A stretch of DNA of 64,000 nt from Bradyrhizobium canariense (GCF_018130465.1 NZ_JAFCKJ010000016.1:62001-126000), one strand, 5' to 3'. Shown: positions 18,713-27,938, counted from the stretch's first letter. Notes: generated from the sequence alone by a model not told the origin. Numbers and translations are program-made.

Positions 18713-19218
18713 TGCAGCGCTCCCGACGCGGGTCCGGTGCCCAGCGTCTTCTGCATGGTGGTGTTGGCCAGCCACTCGTCGTTGACGGTAATGCTGTTGC
18801 GTTGCATGGCGACATAGCCGCGCTTGGCGAAAAAGCCCTGCGCGTTGTCGCTGGCGTCGACCGTCAGCTTGTCGGCGCCGCGGCCGCCCGCAAGCTTTTC
18901 CAGCGCATCGACGAGTATCGTCGCCAGGCCCTGCCCGGCCACGGCCGGATGCACATAGAGCATGCGGATATGATCCTTGCCGCGCAGTGACGCAAAGCCC
19001 ACTGGTGATCCCTCCAGCGTTGCGATCAGCGTCAGGTCGGAGGCCAGCCGAGTGCCGAACTCTTCGCTTTCCGCCGCAGCCATCCAGGCTTGCTGCTGCG
19101 CCTCGTTATAGTCGTCGCCGGTCAGTTCTTCGATGCTGGCCGTGAAGATCGCGGCGAGAACCGGCACGTCGTCCGGCAGGAAGGGCCGCAAGCCGGGCTT
19201 TGGCAAAGTCTGTCCCAT
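18709..19218 (-). CDS. GNAT-family N-acetyltransferase
   Basis: A 169-residue GCN5-related acetyltransferase. LRPFLPDDVPVLAAIFTASI is the N-terminal strand-helix. The acetyl-CoA-binding motif A is IRMLYVHPAVAGQGLATILVDALE (a Q-x-x-G-x-A variant). GFFAKRGYVAMQRNSI is the usual C-terminal strand. The pattern resembles E. coli YafP-like acetyltransferases. Start at 19218 (MGQTLP) because it lies 5 nt after the stop of the 37-aa membrane protein gene. Its own stop overlaps the cimA start by 4 nt, so translation is probably coupled. Substrate unknown. Confidence 0.85.
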   Translation of the reverse strand: MGQTLPKPGLRPFLPDDVPVLAAIFTASIEELTGDDYNEAQQQAWMAAAESEEFGTRLASDLTLIATLEGSPVGFASLRGKDHIRMLYVHPAVAGQGLATILVDALEKLAGGRGADKLTVDASDNAQGFFAKRGYVAMQRNSITVNDEWLANTTMQKTLGTGPASGALQ

Positions 19219-19223
19219 CGTCT

Positions 19224-19337
19224 TCACCACATCCCATAGAGTTTCAACGCCAGCGCCACGGCAGCAGCAAGCAGCAGGATCTTCAGCGCGATGTAATAGA
19301 GCCAGTGCCGCGGAAAAGGCGTGTCGGGCCGCTTCAT
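19224..19337 (-). CDS. 37-residue single-pass membrane protein
   Basis: A very small gene: start [19 protein letters not shown], then [18 protein letters not shown]. The ATG at 19337 overlaps the cysS stop (ATGA), and GGGAGG sits 8 nt upstream, inside the 3' end of cysS. Its stop is 5 nt before the GNAT start. The positively charged N-terminus followed by one hydrophobic helix suggests an inner-membrane microprotein with the N-terminus inside. The ideal ribosome site and two-sided coupling are strong evidence that it is expressed. Function unknown. Confidence 0.75.
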   Translation of the reverse strand: MKRPDTPFPRHWLYYIALKILLLAAAVALALKLYGMW

Positions 19338-20716
19338 CGTGCGACCTCCCACGTCGTCCCTTCCTTGGAGTCCTTGATCGCAACGCCCATCGCGGCAAGC
19401 AGATCACGGATACGATCGGACTCCGCAAAGTCCTTGCGCGCACGCGCCGCCGTCCGCTCCGAGATCAGGCGCTCGACTTCCTTGGCATCGACGCCGCTCG
19501 CCTGCTGCTTGCGCCCTTCCCACTGCGCACCGCTCTCGGAGAGAAAGCCGAGCAGACGCAACGAACCTGCGAGGGCACCGACATCATTGCCGCGCAGGCC
19601 ATGCAGCGCCGCGATCGCCAGCGGCGTGTTGAGGTCGTCGAGCAGCGGCTCGACCACTGACTGGGCAGGATTGCCGGGCGCGACGTCAGCCGCGACCCGA
19701 TACCAGTCGTCGAGCGTCTTGACGCTCTCCTCCAGCGACTTCATCGTCCAGTCGATCGGCGAGCGGTAATGCGTCTTGAGCATATTCAGGCGCAGCACTT
19801 CGCCCGGCCAGTCCGCGAGCAGCTCGTGAATCGTGACGAAGTTGCCGAGCGATTTCGACATCTTCTCGCTCTCGACCTGCAGGAAGCCGTTGTGCATCCA
19901 GTAGTTCGCCATGCGCTCCCGGTGGAAGGCGCAGCAGGTCTGCGCGACCTCGTTCTCGTGATGCGGAAACACGAGATCGATGCCGCCGCCATGGATGTCA
20001 AAGTGCTCGCCGAGATGCTTCCAGGCCATGGCCGAGCACTCGACATGCCAGCCCGGACGCCCCCGCGCGCCGATGCCGGCCGGTGACGGCCATGACGGCT
20101 CGCCGGGCTTGGACGGCTTCCACAGCACGAAGTCGGTGTTGCCCTTCTTGTAGGGCGCGACATCGACGCGGGCGCCGGCGACCATCTCGTCCAGCGAGCG
20201 ATTGGACAGCGCGCCATAGCGCGGCAGCCCGGAATCGGCCGCGTTCATCGCCTGCGGCGAGAACAGCACGTGATCTTCGGCGACATAGGCAAAGCCGCCG
20301 GCAACCAACCGCTCGATGATCTCGCGCATCTCGCTGATGTGCTCGGTCGCGCGCGGCTCGACGCTCGGCCGAAGTGCGCCGAGCGCATCGACGTCGGCGT
20401 GAAACTGCTTGCCGGTTTGCTCGGTGACTTTCCGGATCGCCTCGTTCAGCGGCAGGCCGGGGAAATCACGCGCGGCGCGGTCGTTGATCTTGTCGTCGAC
20501 GTCGGTGATGTTGCGGACATATCTGACGTGCGCCGCGCCATAGAGATGGCGCAGTAGCCGGAACAGCACGTCGAACACGATCACCGGCCGGGCATTGCCG
20601 ATATGGGCGAAGTCATAGACGGTCGGTCCGCAGACATACATGCGGACGTCCTTCGCATCGAGCGGCACGAAGGTGCGCTTTTCCCGGCTCAGCGTATCGT
20701 AAAGACGCAATTCCAT
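19334..20716 (-). CDS. cysS: cysteinyl-tRNA synthetase
   Basis: A 460-residue class I aminoacyl-tRNA synthetase that charges tRNA-Cys. HIGH-type motif FAHIGNARP near residue 36, and KMSKS in [12 protein letters not shown]. The zinc site is formed by [18 protein letters not shown] and the [15 protein letters not shown] segment. The start at 20716 (MELRLYDT) is the family start; longer in-frame readings add unrelated residues. First gene of the cysS / 37-aa membrane protein / GNAT / cimA operon. Confidence 0.97.
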   Translation of the reverse strand: MELRLYDTLSREKRTFVPLDAKDVRMYVCGPTVYDFAHIGNARPVIVFDVLFRLLRHLYGAAHVRYVRNITDVDDKINDRAARDFPGLPLNEAIRKVTEQTGKQFHADVDALGALRPSVEPRATEHISEMREIIERLVAGGFAYVAEDHVLFSPQAMNAADSGLPRYGALSNRSLDEMVAGARVDVAPYKKGNTDFVLWKPSKPGEPSWPSPAGIGARGRPGWHVECSAMAWKHLGEHFDIHGGGIDLVFPHHENEVAQTCCAFHRERMANYWMHNGFLQVESEKMSKSLGNFVTIHELLADWPGEVLRLNMLKTHYRSPIDWTMKSLEESVKTLDDWYRVAADVAPGNPAQSVVEPLLDDLNTPLAIAALHGLRGNDVGALAGSLRLLGFLSESGAQWEGRKQQASGVDAKEVERLISERTAARARKDFAESDRIRDLLAAMGVAIKDSKEGTTWEVAR

Positions 20717-21008
20717 ATGACACCCGTCGGCTGTTGGCCGGGCGTCCAGTGCTCTCAATGGTTTTGAGAAAAGACGGCTCCAGCCAGCGAATCGCTAGCT
20801 CGTAATCTCGCGGCAAATGGCGCAAATGACGAGGAGACCGTTCATGCGGCGACATATGGGCCACGAAGGCCCCTTGCGTCAAGAGAGCCGCGGAAATGCC
20901 GCTTTATCTCCGCAATGCCAGCCGCCCCGCCTTGATGGTTCATCATCCTTAACCATTTGAGCCCATTCTGGAACCGGCAGTTCCTTCTTTTTTGCCCCCG
21001 GTGTTTTC

Positions 21009-21314
21009 ATGCGATCATTGCTCGCGCTCATTTCCTGCGCCTCCGTCCTTGCGGCATCCAGCGCTCTCGCCGAGACCCGCGTCTTCATCATCCCCAACCA
21101 GGCGGATGGCTACGGCGTCGACCAGTGCCTGGCCAAGGGCGACAAATGCGGCGCGCAGGTCGCCCGCACCTACTGCCAGTCACGCGATTTTGCCCAGGCT
21201 TCCGCCTATCGCCGGGTCGATCCCGACGAAATTACCGGCTCTGTCCCCAAATCCGGCGCAAACTGCTCCCATGGCCATTGCGATGAATATGTCGCAATCA
21301 CCTGCCAGCGCTGA
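21009..21314 (+). CDS. small secreted cysteine-rich protein, unknown function
   Basis: A 101-residue protein with a clear signal peptide (MRSLLALISCASVLAASSALA, cleaved before ETR), leaving about 80 mature residues. Six cysteines in the mature part (VDQC, DKCG, YCQS, ANCSHGHC, ITCQ) could form three disulfides in the periplasm. I do not recognise the family. About 290 nt upstream to cysS contain the AT-rich stretch before 21000, probably its promoter. It is followed by the DUF2865 gene on the same strand. Confidence 0.75.
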   Translation: MRSLLALISCASVLAASSALAETRVFIIPNQADGYGVDQCLAKGDKCGAQVARTYCQSRDFAQASAYRRVDPDEITGSVPKSGANCSHGHCDEYVAITCQR

Positions 21315-21444
21315 ATTCGCTCGGAACTGGCGTACCTTAGGCCCAATCCTTGGCCTCTGAAACGACGTGACGATGCCGCAGGAAGCGGCTATGGGAGGGC
21401 GCGCTTCGGCCCCCCAAATCACGCGTGGCCGTGACCTCGCTAGA

Positions 21445-22641
21445 ATGGCGGATATGCCTGAATTTTTGTCTCTCTCCCGTGCTCGCTCGATCCTTGCCTG
21501 CGCCGTGCTCTTGAGCACGGTCGCGCTCGCCAATGGTGCTTTCGCGCAGGCCGGCCCGCCGGGGCCGCCGCCTCAGCCCGGCCAGAACGGGCTTGGACCC
21601 AACCCGATGTGCGCGCGCCTGGAGGGCCAGCTCGCCGGTCTCGACCGTGGCGGCGGCGGTGGTGATCCCGCGCGCGAAGACCAGATCCGCCGCTATCAGG
21701 AATCCCAGACCAAGCAGCAGTCCGAGCTCGACCGCGTCACCATGCAGGCCAAGCGCATGGGTTGCGATTCCTCCGGCTTCTTCTCGCTGTTCAACGGCCA
21801 GTCGGCGCAATGCGGTCCGGTCAACACCCAGATCCAGCAGATGCGGGCCAATCTGGACCAGATCACCGGCAATCTCGAACGCCTGCGCAGCGGCGGCCCC
21901 GGCGGCTTCAGCCCCGAACGTGACAACCAGCGCCGCTCGGTGCTGGCCGCGCTGGCGCAGAACAATTGCGGCCCGCAATATGCCAACGCCGCGCAGTCGC
22001 AGGGCGGCGGCAACTTCCTGAGCAATCTGTTCGGCGGCAACAACCCCAACAATAATCCACAAGGCGTGCCGCCTTCCGATCTCGGCCCGCAATCAGGCAC
22101 CTACCGCACCGTGTGCGTGCGCACCTGCGACGGCGCTTACTTCCCGGTCTCGTTTGCGACCGTGCCGGCGCGCTTCCCCGACGACGAGAAGACCTGCAAG
22201 GCGCTGTGCCCGGCCGCCGAAGCCGTGCTCTACACCCATCGCAATCCCGGCGAAGACATGAACTCCGCGGTCTCCACCAGCGGCCAGCCCTACACGGCGC
22301 TGCCGACTGCGTTCAAATTCCGCAGCGAGTTCAACCCGTCCTGCTCCTGCAAGGCCGCGGGCCAGACCTGGGCCGACGCGCTCAAATCCGCCGACGACAA
22401 AGCATCGGCCGAGCAGCAGGGTGACATCATCGTCACCGAGGAGAGCGCCAAGAAGATGCAGCAGCGGCAGCTCAACAAGGGCACGCCTGCGAATGCCAAG
22501 AAGGGCGCGGCTCCGGCACCGACGACTGCTGGCGCGCCGGCAGCAACGCCGCCGGCGGATACGGGCACCCCTGCGACGCCTTCCGAGAACAAGCCGATCC
22601 GTTCGGTCGGCCCGAGCTTCCTGCCGCAGCAGCAGAAGTAG
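21445..22641 (+). CDS. DUF2865 domain-containing secreted protein
   Basis: About 398 residues, with a signal peptide ending ANGAFAQA. A proline/glycine-rich stretch (GPPGPPPQPGQ) leads into a conserved region with MCARLEGQLAGLD and a predicted coiled coil (IRRYQESQTKQQSELDRV). Then comes an Asn/Gly-rich linker, and the DUF2865 signature TYRTVCVRTCDGAYFPVSF followed by CKALCPAAEAVLYTHRNPGEDM and CSCKAAGQTW. The C-terminal 80 residues are low-complexity Ala/Pro/Thr. Family function is unknown; the paired cysteines suggest a disulfide-bonded envelope protein. The start could also be 21454 (MPEFLS); both give the same signal peptide. Confidence 0.85.
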   Translation: MADMPEFLSLSRARSILACAVLLSTVALANGAFAQAGPPGPPPQPGQNGLGPNPMCARLEGQLAGLDRGGGGGDPAREDQIRRYQESQTKQQSELDRVTMQAKRMGCDSSGFFSLFNGQSAQCGPVNTQIQQMRANLDQITGNLERLRSGGPGGFSPERDNQRRSVLAALAQNNCGPQYANAAQSQGGGNFLSNLFGGNNPNNNPQGVPPSDLGPQSGTYRTVCVRTCDGAYFPVSFATVPARFPDDEKTCKALCPAAEAVLYTHRNPGEDMNSAVSTSGQPYTALPTAFKFRSEFNPSCSCKAAGQTWADALKSADDKASAEQQGDIIVTEESAKKMQQRQLNKGTPANAKKGAAPAPTTAGAPAATPPADTGTPATPSENKPIRSVGPSFLPQQQK

Positions 22642-22672
22642 TTGTAGCGGCAGGCCGCCGCCTCACACTCAG

Positions 22673-22778
22673 TGTCATGCCCCGCGAAGGCGGGGCATCC
22701 AGTACTCCGCGGCGGCAATTGGTTTTCACAATGACGGCCGCGGAGTACTGGATCATCCGCCTTCGCGGATGATGACAG
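22673..22778. repeat. palindromic intergenic repeat (GTCAT...ATGAC type)
   Basis: Ends TGTCATG and ATGACAG. Inside are CCCCGCgaagGCGGGG (22680-22695), long inverted arms ATCCAGTACTCCGCGG / CCGCGGAGTACTGGAT, and ATCCGCcttcGCGGAT. It matches the architecture of 16998-17101. It lies between the convergent DUF2865 and nadE genes. Confidence 0.85.
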
Positions 22779-22823
22779 CGTCGTACGTGGTGACACCGTC
22801 CATCCCACGAACTTACCCCAGCC

Positions 22824-24581
22824 TCACCCCTCGAACGCATCAATCGACGCCCTACTCCCACGCGACACCAGCGTCTCGTCCGGGGCGGCCAGCTGCTCGC
22901 CCTTGTCGCGAAATCGGTTCGTGATGGGATAGCGGCGGTCGCGGCCAAAATTCCTGGCCGTCACCTTGACGCCGGGCGCGGCCTGGCGGCGCTTGTATTC
23001 GGCGACGTTGAGGAGATGGTCGATGCGGGTGACCGTCTCGCGGTCAAAGCCGGCGGCGATGATGTTGTCGAGCGGCTCTTCGCGCTCGATCAGACGCTCC
23101 AGGATGGCATCAAGCACGTCGTAGGGCGGCAACGAATCCTGGTCGGCCTGGTTCTCACGCAACTCCGCCGTCGGTGGACGCGTGATGATGTCGGGCGGAA
23201 TGATCTCACCCGCGGGCCCTAGCGCCCCCTCGGGCTTCCACGAATTGCGCAAGCTTGCCAACCGAAACACCTGCGTCTTGTAGATGTCCTTGATCGGGTT
23301 GTAGCCGCCGTTCATGTCGCCATAGAGCGTGGCGTAGCCGACCGACATTTCCGACTTGTTGCCGGTGGTCACCACCATCAGCCCTGTCTTGTTGGAGATC
23401 GCCATCAGCAGCGTGCCGCGAGTCCGGGCCTGGAGGTTCTCCTCGGTGACATCGGGCGGCAGATTCTTGAAGACGCCGGACAGGATGGTCTCGAACCCGT
23501 TCACCGCTTCCGCGATCGGCAGCACCTCGTAGCGGATGCCGAGATGGCCGGCGAGCTCGCCGGCGTCCGCAATCGAGCTCGGCGCGGTGTAGCGATAAGG
23601 CAGCATCACGCCGTGCACCTGATCGGCACCCAGGGCATCGACCGCAATCGCTGCGCAGAGGGCAGAGTCGATGCCGCCGGAAATGCCGAGTAGCACCCCG
23701 GGAAAACCATTCTTGGCGACGTAGTCGCGCAAGCCCAGCACGCAGGCCGCGTAGTCGGCATAGTCGCCCTCGGGCTGCGCGGCGATCGGACCGGTGCAGC
23801 GCCAATCGTCGCCGTTCCTCGTGAACCGCAGTGTGGTGACGCTCTCCGCGAACGCCGGCAATTGCGCCGCCAGCGAAAGGTCGCCGTTGAGCGCGAAGGA
23901 AGCACCGTCGAACACGAGCTCGTCCTGGCCGCAAACCTGGTTGAGATAGACCAGCGGCAGGCCGCTCTCGGTGACGCGCGCGACCGCGACCGACAAACGC
24001 ACGTCGGCCTTGTTGCGGGCGTAAGGAGATCCGTTCGGCACAAGGATGATCTCGGCGCCGGTCTCGGCCAGCGTCTCGACCACGTTCTCGTAGTCTTCGG
24101 ACTCCTCCAGCCAGATGTCCTCGCAGATCGGCACACCGATGCGCACGCCGCGCACGGTGACGGGGCCGGCTGCAGGGCCACGCGAAAACAGCCGCTTCTC
24201 GTCGAACACGCCGTAATTCGGCAGATTGCATTTGAAGCGCAAGCCAGCGATACGGCCGCCGTCGAGCAGCGCGCAGGCATTGTAGAGCCTGCCCTCCTCG
24301 ACCCATGGCGTGCCGACCAGCATGGCCGGCCCGCCATCGGCGGTCTCGCGCGCCAGCGCTTCGATCGCAGCGCGGCAGGCGGCCTGAAAGGAAGGCTTCT
24401 GCACGAGATCTTCCGGCGGGTAGCCGGCGATGAACAATTCCGGAAACAGCACGAGATCGGCGCCGTCGGCGGCTGCCTGCACGCGCGCTGCGCGCGCCTT
24501 GGCGGCATTGCCGTCGATGTCGCCCATGGTCGGATTGAGCTGGGCGAGCGTGACCGCGAATTCGTTGAGACGTTCGGTCAT
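22824..24581 (-). CDS. nadE: glutamine-dependent NAD+ synthetase
   Basis: A 585-residue two-domain enzyme catalysing the last step of NAD+ synthesis. The N-terminal nitrilase-fold glutaminase has Glu48 in FPELFIAGYPPED, Lys in FKCNLPNYGVFDEKR and the nucleophile Cys in VPICEDIW. The C-terminal synthetase has the ATP P-loop LLGISGGIDSAL, TTGNKSEMSVGYATLYGDM and the GPAGEIIPPDIITRPPTAEL loop. The length fits the bacterial glutamine-dependent class. ATG at 24581 (MTERLNEF). A repeat lies just upstream. Confidence 0.96.
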   Translation of the reverse strand: MTERLNEFAVTLAQLNPTMGDIDGNAAKARAARVQAAADGADLVLFPELFIAGYPPEDLVQKPSFQAACRAAIEALARETADGGPAMLVGTPWVEEGRLYNACALLDGGRIAGLRFKCNLPNYGVFDEKRLFSRGPAAGPVTVRGVRIGVPICEDIWLEESEDYENVVETLAETGAEIILVPNGSPYARNKADVRLSVAVARVTESGLPLVYLNQVCGQDELVFDGASFALNGDLSLAAQLPAFAESVTTLRFTRNGDDWRCTGPIAAQPEGDYADYAACVLGLRDYVAKNGFPGVLLGISGGIDSALCAAIAVDALGADQVHGVMLPYRYTAPSSIADAGELAGHLGIRYEVLPIAEAVNGFETILSGVFKNLPPDVTEENLQARTRGTLLMAISNKTGLMVVTTGNKSEMSVGYATLYGDMNGGYNPIKDIYKTQVFRLASLRNSWKPEGALGPAGEIIPPDIITRPPTAELRENQADQDSLPPYDVLDAILERLIEREEPLDNIIAAGFDRETVTRIDHLLNVAEYKRRQAAPGVKVTARNFGRDRRYPITNRFRDKGEQLAAPDETLVSRGSRASIDAFEG

Positions 24582-24600
24582 GGCCGCCGCGCTCCGATCA

Positions 24601-24683
24601 GAGCATGATCCGGAAAAGTGTGAAGCGGTTTTCCGAAAAGACCATGCTCAAAAAAACAGTCTAAAGCGCGATGCGCGCTTTAG
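24601..24683. repeat. palindromic intergenic repeat supplying the dgkA stop codon
   Basis: First part GAGCATGATCCGGAAAA (24601-24617) pairs imperfectly with TTTTCCGAAAAGACCATGCTC ending at 24649. Second part is a perfect 10-bp stem CTAAAGCGCG (24661-24670), loop ATG, CGCGCTTTAG (24674-24683). GAGCATGATCCGGAAAAGTG is, from memory, a very common rhizobial intergenic repeat. The TAA of dgkA lies within the second stem. Confidence 0.8.
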
Positions 24684-25033
24684 AGAAATCCCAATCGCTC
24701 GACGATGGCGATGATCCAGAACGCGCCGGCCATCAGGAGCGCAACACCGACCGCGGCCGAGCCCATGTCCTTGACCCGCCCGATCTGCTTGTCGTGATCC
24801 ATGGTCAGCCGGTCGGCAAGCTTCTCGATCGCAGTATTGAGCAGCTCGACCACCAGCACGAACGCGACTGAACACACCAGCTCGACCGCGCGCATCGCGG
24901 TCGCGCCGACGAACCAGGCAAGCGGCAGCGACAAGAGGAGCGCAACGATCTCCTCGCGGACGGCCTGCTCCGAGCGGAACGCAAAGGCCAGACCGTTACG
25001 GGAATTGATCGTGGCCTTCCAGATCCGCAGCAA
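24680..25033 (-). CDS. dgkA: diacylglycerol kinase (DgkA), TTG start
   Basis: A 117-residue prokaryotic diacylglycerol kinase, a trimeric three-helix membrane enzyme that phosphorylates diacylglycerol from membrane turnover. Family motifs are RNGLAFAFRSEQAVREE, LNTAIEKLADRL (catalytic Glu) and GRVKDMGSAAVGVALL. No ATG exists in frame. TTG at 25033 starts the protein (LRIWKATINSRNG) at the expected place, 4 nt after the DAHP synthase stop, with GGGG upstream in the end of that gene. The stop codon is provided by a repeat stem. Confidence 0.85.
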   Translation of the reverse strand: MLRIWKATINSRNGLAFAFRSEQAVREEIVALLLSLPLAWFVGATAMRAVELVCSVAFVLVVELLNTAIEKLADRLTMDHDKQIGRVKDMGSAAVGVALLMAGAFWIIAIVERLGFL

Positions 25034-25037
25034 GGTC

Positions 25038-26426
25038 TTAGAGCCCCGCTGCGACCGGCATCGGCCTGACCTTGCCGGCGCGTTCCTGCTTGAGGAGCTC
25101 TGCGACCAGGAAAGCCATGTCGATCGATTGCTCGGCATTGAGCCGGGGATCGCAGACCGTGTGATAGCGGTCGTTGAGATCCTCGTCCGTGATCGCGCGG
25201 GCGCCGCCGAGGCACTCGGTGACGTCCTGGCCGGTCATCTCCAGATGCACGCCGCCGGCATGGGTACCTTCCGCGGCGTGGATCGCGAAGAACGACTTCA
25301 CCTCGGACAGGATGCGGTCGAAGGGCCGCGTCTTGTAACCCGACGTCGAGGTGATGGTGTTGCCGTGCATGGGATCGCACGACCAGACCACCACTTTGCC
25401 CTCGCGCTTCACGGCGCGGATCATGTTCGGCAGGTGCTCGCCGATCTTGTCGGAGCCGAAGCGGCCGATCAGCGTCAGCCGGCCCGGCTCGTTATCTGGA
25501 TTGAGCACGTCGATCAGCTTCAGCAGTTCGTCGGGCTTGAGCGACGGGCCGCATTTGAGCCCGATCGGGTTCTTGATGCCGCGGAAATATTCGATATGGC
25601 CGTGGTCGAGCTGGCGGGTGCGGTCGCCGATCCAGATCATGTGGCCGGAGGTCGCGTACCAGTCGCCGGTGGTGGAATCGACCCGGGTCATGGCCTGCTC
25701 GTAGCCGAGCAGCAGCGCCTCGTGGCTGGTGTAGAAATCGGTCGCGCGCAGCTCGGGGTGGGCCTCGAGATCGAGGCCGCAGGCGCGCATGAAGTTGAGC
25801 GCATCGGAAATGCGGTCGGCCAATTCCTTGTAGCGGCGGGACTGCGGCGAGTCCTTGAGGAAGCCGAGCATCCACTGATGCACGCTGCCGAGATTGGCAT
25901 AGCCGCCGGTGGCGAACGCACGCAGCAGGTTCAGCGTCGCGGCCGACTGGCGATAGGCCATCAGCTGGCGCTGCGGATCAGGGACGCGCGCTTGCTTGGT
26001 GAAGGCGATGTCGTTGACGATGTCGCCGCGATAGCTCGGCAGCTCGACGCCGTCGATCTTCTCGGTCGACGAGGAGCGGGGTTTTGCGAACTGGCCGGCG
26101 ACGCGCCCGACCTTCACCACCGGGACGGCGCCGGCATAGGTCAGCACCACCGCCATCTGGAGCAGCACGCGAAAGAAGTCGCGGATGTTGTTGGCGCCGT
26201 GCTCGGCAAAGCTCTCGGCGCAGTCGCCGCCCTGCAGCAGGAAGGCCTCGCCGGCCGCGACCCGCGCCAGCGCCTTCTTCAGATTGCGCGCCTCGCCCGC
26301 GAACACCAGCGGCGGAAAGGTCGCAAGCTGCGCCTCGACGTCGGCCAGGGCCTTGGCGTCGGGATAATCGGGCACCTGTAGCACCGGCTTGCTGCGCCAG
26401 GACTCGGGCGTCCACCGCTCGGACAT
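25038..26426 (-). CDS. class II 3-deoxy-7-phosphoheptulonate (DAHP) synthase
   Basis: A 462-residue plant/Streptomyces-type (class II) DAHP synthase, the first enzyme of the shikimate pathway. Motifs are [33 protein letters not shown], the metal-binding [10 protein letters not shown] (Cys and His), [18 protein letters not shown] (Glu) and [10 protein letters not shown] (Asp). The start at 26426 ([10 protein letters not shown]) has GGAGA 8 nt upstream. No class I enzyme is in the window, so its share of flux cannot be judged. dgkA follows after 4 nt, an unusual functional pairing. Confidence 0.95.
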   Translation of the reverse strand: MSERWTPESWRSKPVLQVPDYPDAKALADVEAQLATFPPLVFAGEARNLKKALARVAAGEAFLLQGGDCAESFAEHGANNIRDFFRVLLQMAVVLTYAGAVPVVKVGRVAGQFAKPRSSSTEKIDGVELPSYRGDIVNDIAFTKQARVPDPQRQLMAYRQSAATLNLLRAFATGGYANLGSVHQWMLGFLKDSPQSRRYKELADRISDALNFMRACGLDLEAHPELRATDFYTSHEALLLGYEQAMTRVDSTTGDWYATSGHMIWIGDRTRQLDHGHIEYFRGIKNPIGLKCGPSLKPDELLKLIDVLNPDNEPGRLTLIGRFGSDKIGEHLPNMIRAVKREGKVVVWSCDPMHGNTITSTSGYKTRPFDRILSEVKSFFAIHAAEGTHAGGVHLEMTGQDVTECLGGARAITDEDLNDRYHTVCDPRLNAEQSIDMAFLVAELLKQERAGKVRPMPVAAGL

Positions 26427-26606
26427 CGCAATCTCTCCGTGAAGCAAAAAGCACAACCTGATCTGTGGGTTGCGAGGGTCGCCTTATACACAGGCTGGCC
26501 ACCGGCCGCCAGTTGTAAATCCATTTGGCACTGCAAAGCCTTGCGGGGAAAGCCAAATTCGCATTTGCTGGGAAACGGCGAGGAACTGGCAGGATACCTT
26601 CTGCCC

Positions 26607-27515
26607 ATGGACGCGGCACTGGACGACGTTTTCATCGACGAGATCAGCTTCCCGGCGACCGACGGGTATGCGCTGACCGGTACGCTATTCCTGCCGCGCG
26701 GCACCAAACGTCATGCCGTGTTGGTCAATTCGGCGACCGCCGTCCCGCGAAAAATCTATCGCGGCTTTGCCTCCTATCTCGCCCATCGCGGCTGCGCGGT
26801 CCTGACCTACGACTATCGCGGCATCGGCGACTCCCGGCTGCCGGCGATGGTCGGCTACAACCAGCCGAAATCGCTGGTCGGCTTCAAGGCCTCGATGTCG
26901 GACTGGGCCGCGCTCGACGTCACCGCCGCAGTGCACTGGATGCGCGAGCGCTACAATACCCTGCCCCTGGCCTATGTCGGCCACTCCTTCGGTGGCCAGG
27001 CGCTCGGGCTGATCGCGAACAACACGGACATCTCGCGCGCCGCGTTCGTGGCCTCGCAGGCGGCGACCTGGCGGCTGATGACGTCGCCGGAAAAATACCG
27101 CGTCTTCGCCTTCATGAATTTTGTCGGCGTGCCGCTCGTCCACGCGCTCGGTTACGCGCCGGGCTGGGCCGGCATCGGCGAGGATTTGCCCAAGGGCGTC
27201 TTCCTGCAATGGGCCGATTGGGTCTCGAGCCCCCGCTATCTCTTCGATTCAAAGCTGCCGGCGCTGGAGAATTTCGCCAAGTTCAAGGGCGAGCTGCGCA
27301 CACTCTGCTTCTCCGACGATCCCTGGGCGACGCGGCCCGCGGTCGAACTGCTTGCGAGCGGATTCACCGCGATCAAGCCGGAGGTGCTCAACGTGAAGCC
27401 GTCCGACGTCGGCGCCAAGGCGATCGGCCATTTCGGCTTCTTCCGCCCCGAACACCGCGACACACTGTGGCGTGGCGTCGCGGAATGGATCCAGGGAGAG
27501 TTGACGGGCGCTTAG
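26607..27515 (+). CDS. alpha/beta hydrolase (COG4757-like)
   Basis: A 302-residue predicted cytosolic serine hydrolase. Strand-turn motifs are HAVLVNSATAVPRKIYRGFAS, CAVLTYDYRGIGDSR and the nucleophile elbow GHSFGGQALGL. The catalytic His is probably in KAIGHFGFFRPEH and the Asp in FSDDPWATR. There is no signal peptide when the ATG at 26607 (MDAALDDVF) is used; the frame is open further upstream but those residues overlap the aroG promoter region. Substrate unknown. Its stop codon overlaps that of the convergent small membrane protein by 4 nt (TTAG). Confidence 0.82.
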   Translation: MDAALDDVFIDEISFPATDGYALTGTLFLPRGTKRHAVLVNSATAVPRKIYRGFASYLAHRGCAVLTYDYRGIGDSRLPAMVGYNQPKSLVGFKASMSDWAALDVTAAVHWMRERYNTLPLAYVGHSFGGQALGLIANNTDISRAAFVASQAATWRLMTSPEKYRVFAFMNFVGVPLVHALGYAPGWAGIGEDLPKGVFLQWADWVSSPRYLFDSKLPALENFAKFKGELRTLCFSDDPWATRPAVELLASGFTAIKPEVLNVKPSDVGAKAIGHFGFFRPEHRDTLWRGVAEWIQGELTGA

Positions 27516-27775
27516 CGGATGATCGTCGTCAAAGACGAATAGCGCCTGTTCGGCTTGGCCTCGCCCGGCGAGAATTGCGCAAAGGCCTCGCTGACGCGGA
27601 CGGCCGGCGGCGTATCGCCGGCGAAACGAAACTCCTTCGGCCGCGGCGCGTAGAAGCTGGCGCGGTAGTAGGCGTCGTCGAAGCGCGCCTCGCCGATCCC
27701 GAACATTGCGTCGCACGCGAACAGAAGCGCGTAGACTCCCGCGACCGCGACGACGACCTCCCTGAGAACTGACAT
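27512..27775 (-). CDS. small protein with N-terminal membrane helix, unknown function
   Basis: An 87-residue protein. MSVLREVVVAVAGVYALLFACDA is a membrane anchor or uncleaved signal. The rest is soluble (FDDAYYRASFYAPRPKEFRF...), with an alkaline C-terminus NRRYSSLTTIIR. The start at 27775 is chosen for the upstream GGTGGGG. Convergent with the hydrolase. I recognise no family; small proteins of this pattern are common in Bradyrhizobium. Confidence 0.65.
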   Translation of the reverse strand: MSVLREVVVAVAGVYALLFACDAMFGIGEARFDDAYYRASFYAPRPKEFRFAGDTPPAVRVSEAFAQFSPGEAKPNRRYSSLTTIIR

Positions 27776-27906
27776 GCTGATGCCCCACCCTGTTGCAGGC
27801 AGGATGCACGTCAGTTCCAAAGCCGGGGTTTAAGGCCGCGTGGTTCTTATCCGCAGGGTTTGCCGCCGCTGAGCGGAATGCAGACAATTTTATCGATTTC
27901 GAAAAA

Positions 27907-27938
27907 GAGCCCGCCTGCACGGGTGATCAGGCGGGCTC
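27907..27938 (-). terminator. Rho-independent terminator of the aldehyde dehydrogenase gene
   Basis: An 11-bp perfect stem GAGCCCGCCTG (27907-27917) / CAGGCGGGCTC (27928-27938) with a 10-nt loop. Read on the minus strand it is followed by TTTTTC. It starts 24 nt after the stop of the minus-strand gene. Confidence 0.88.
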
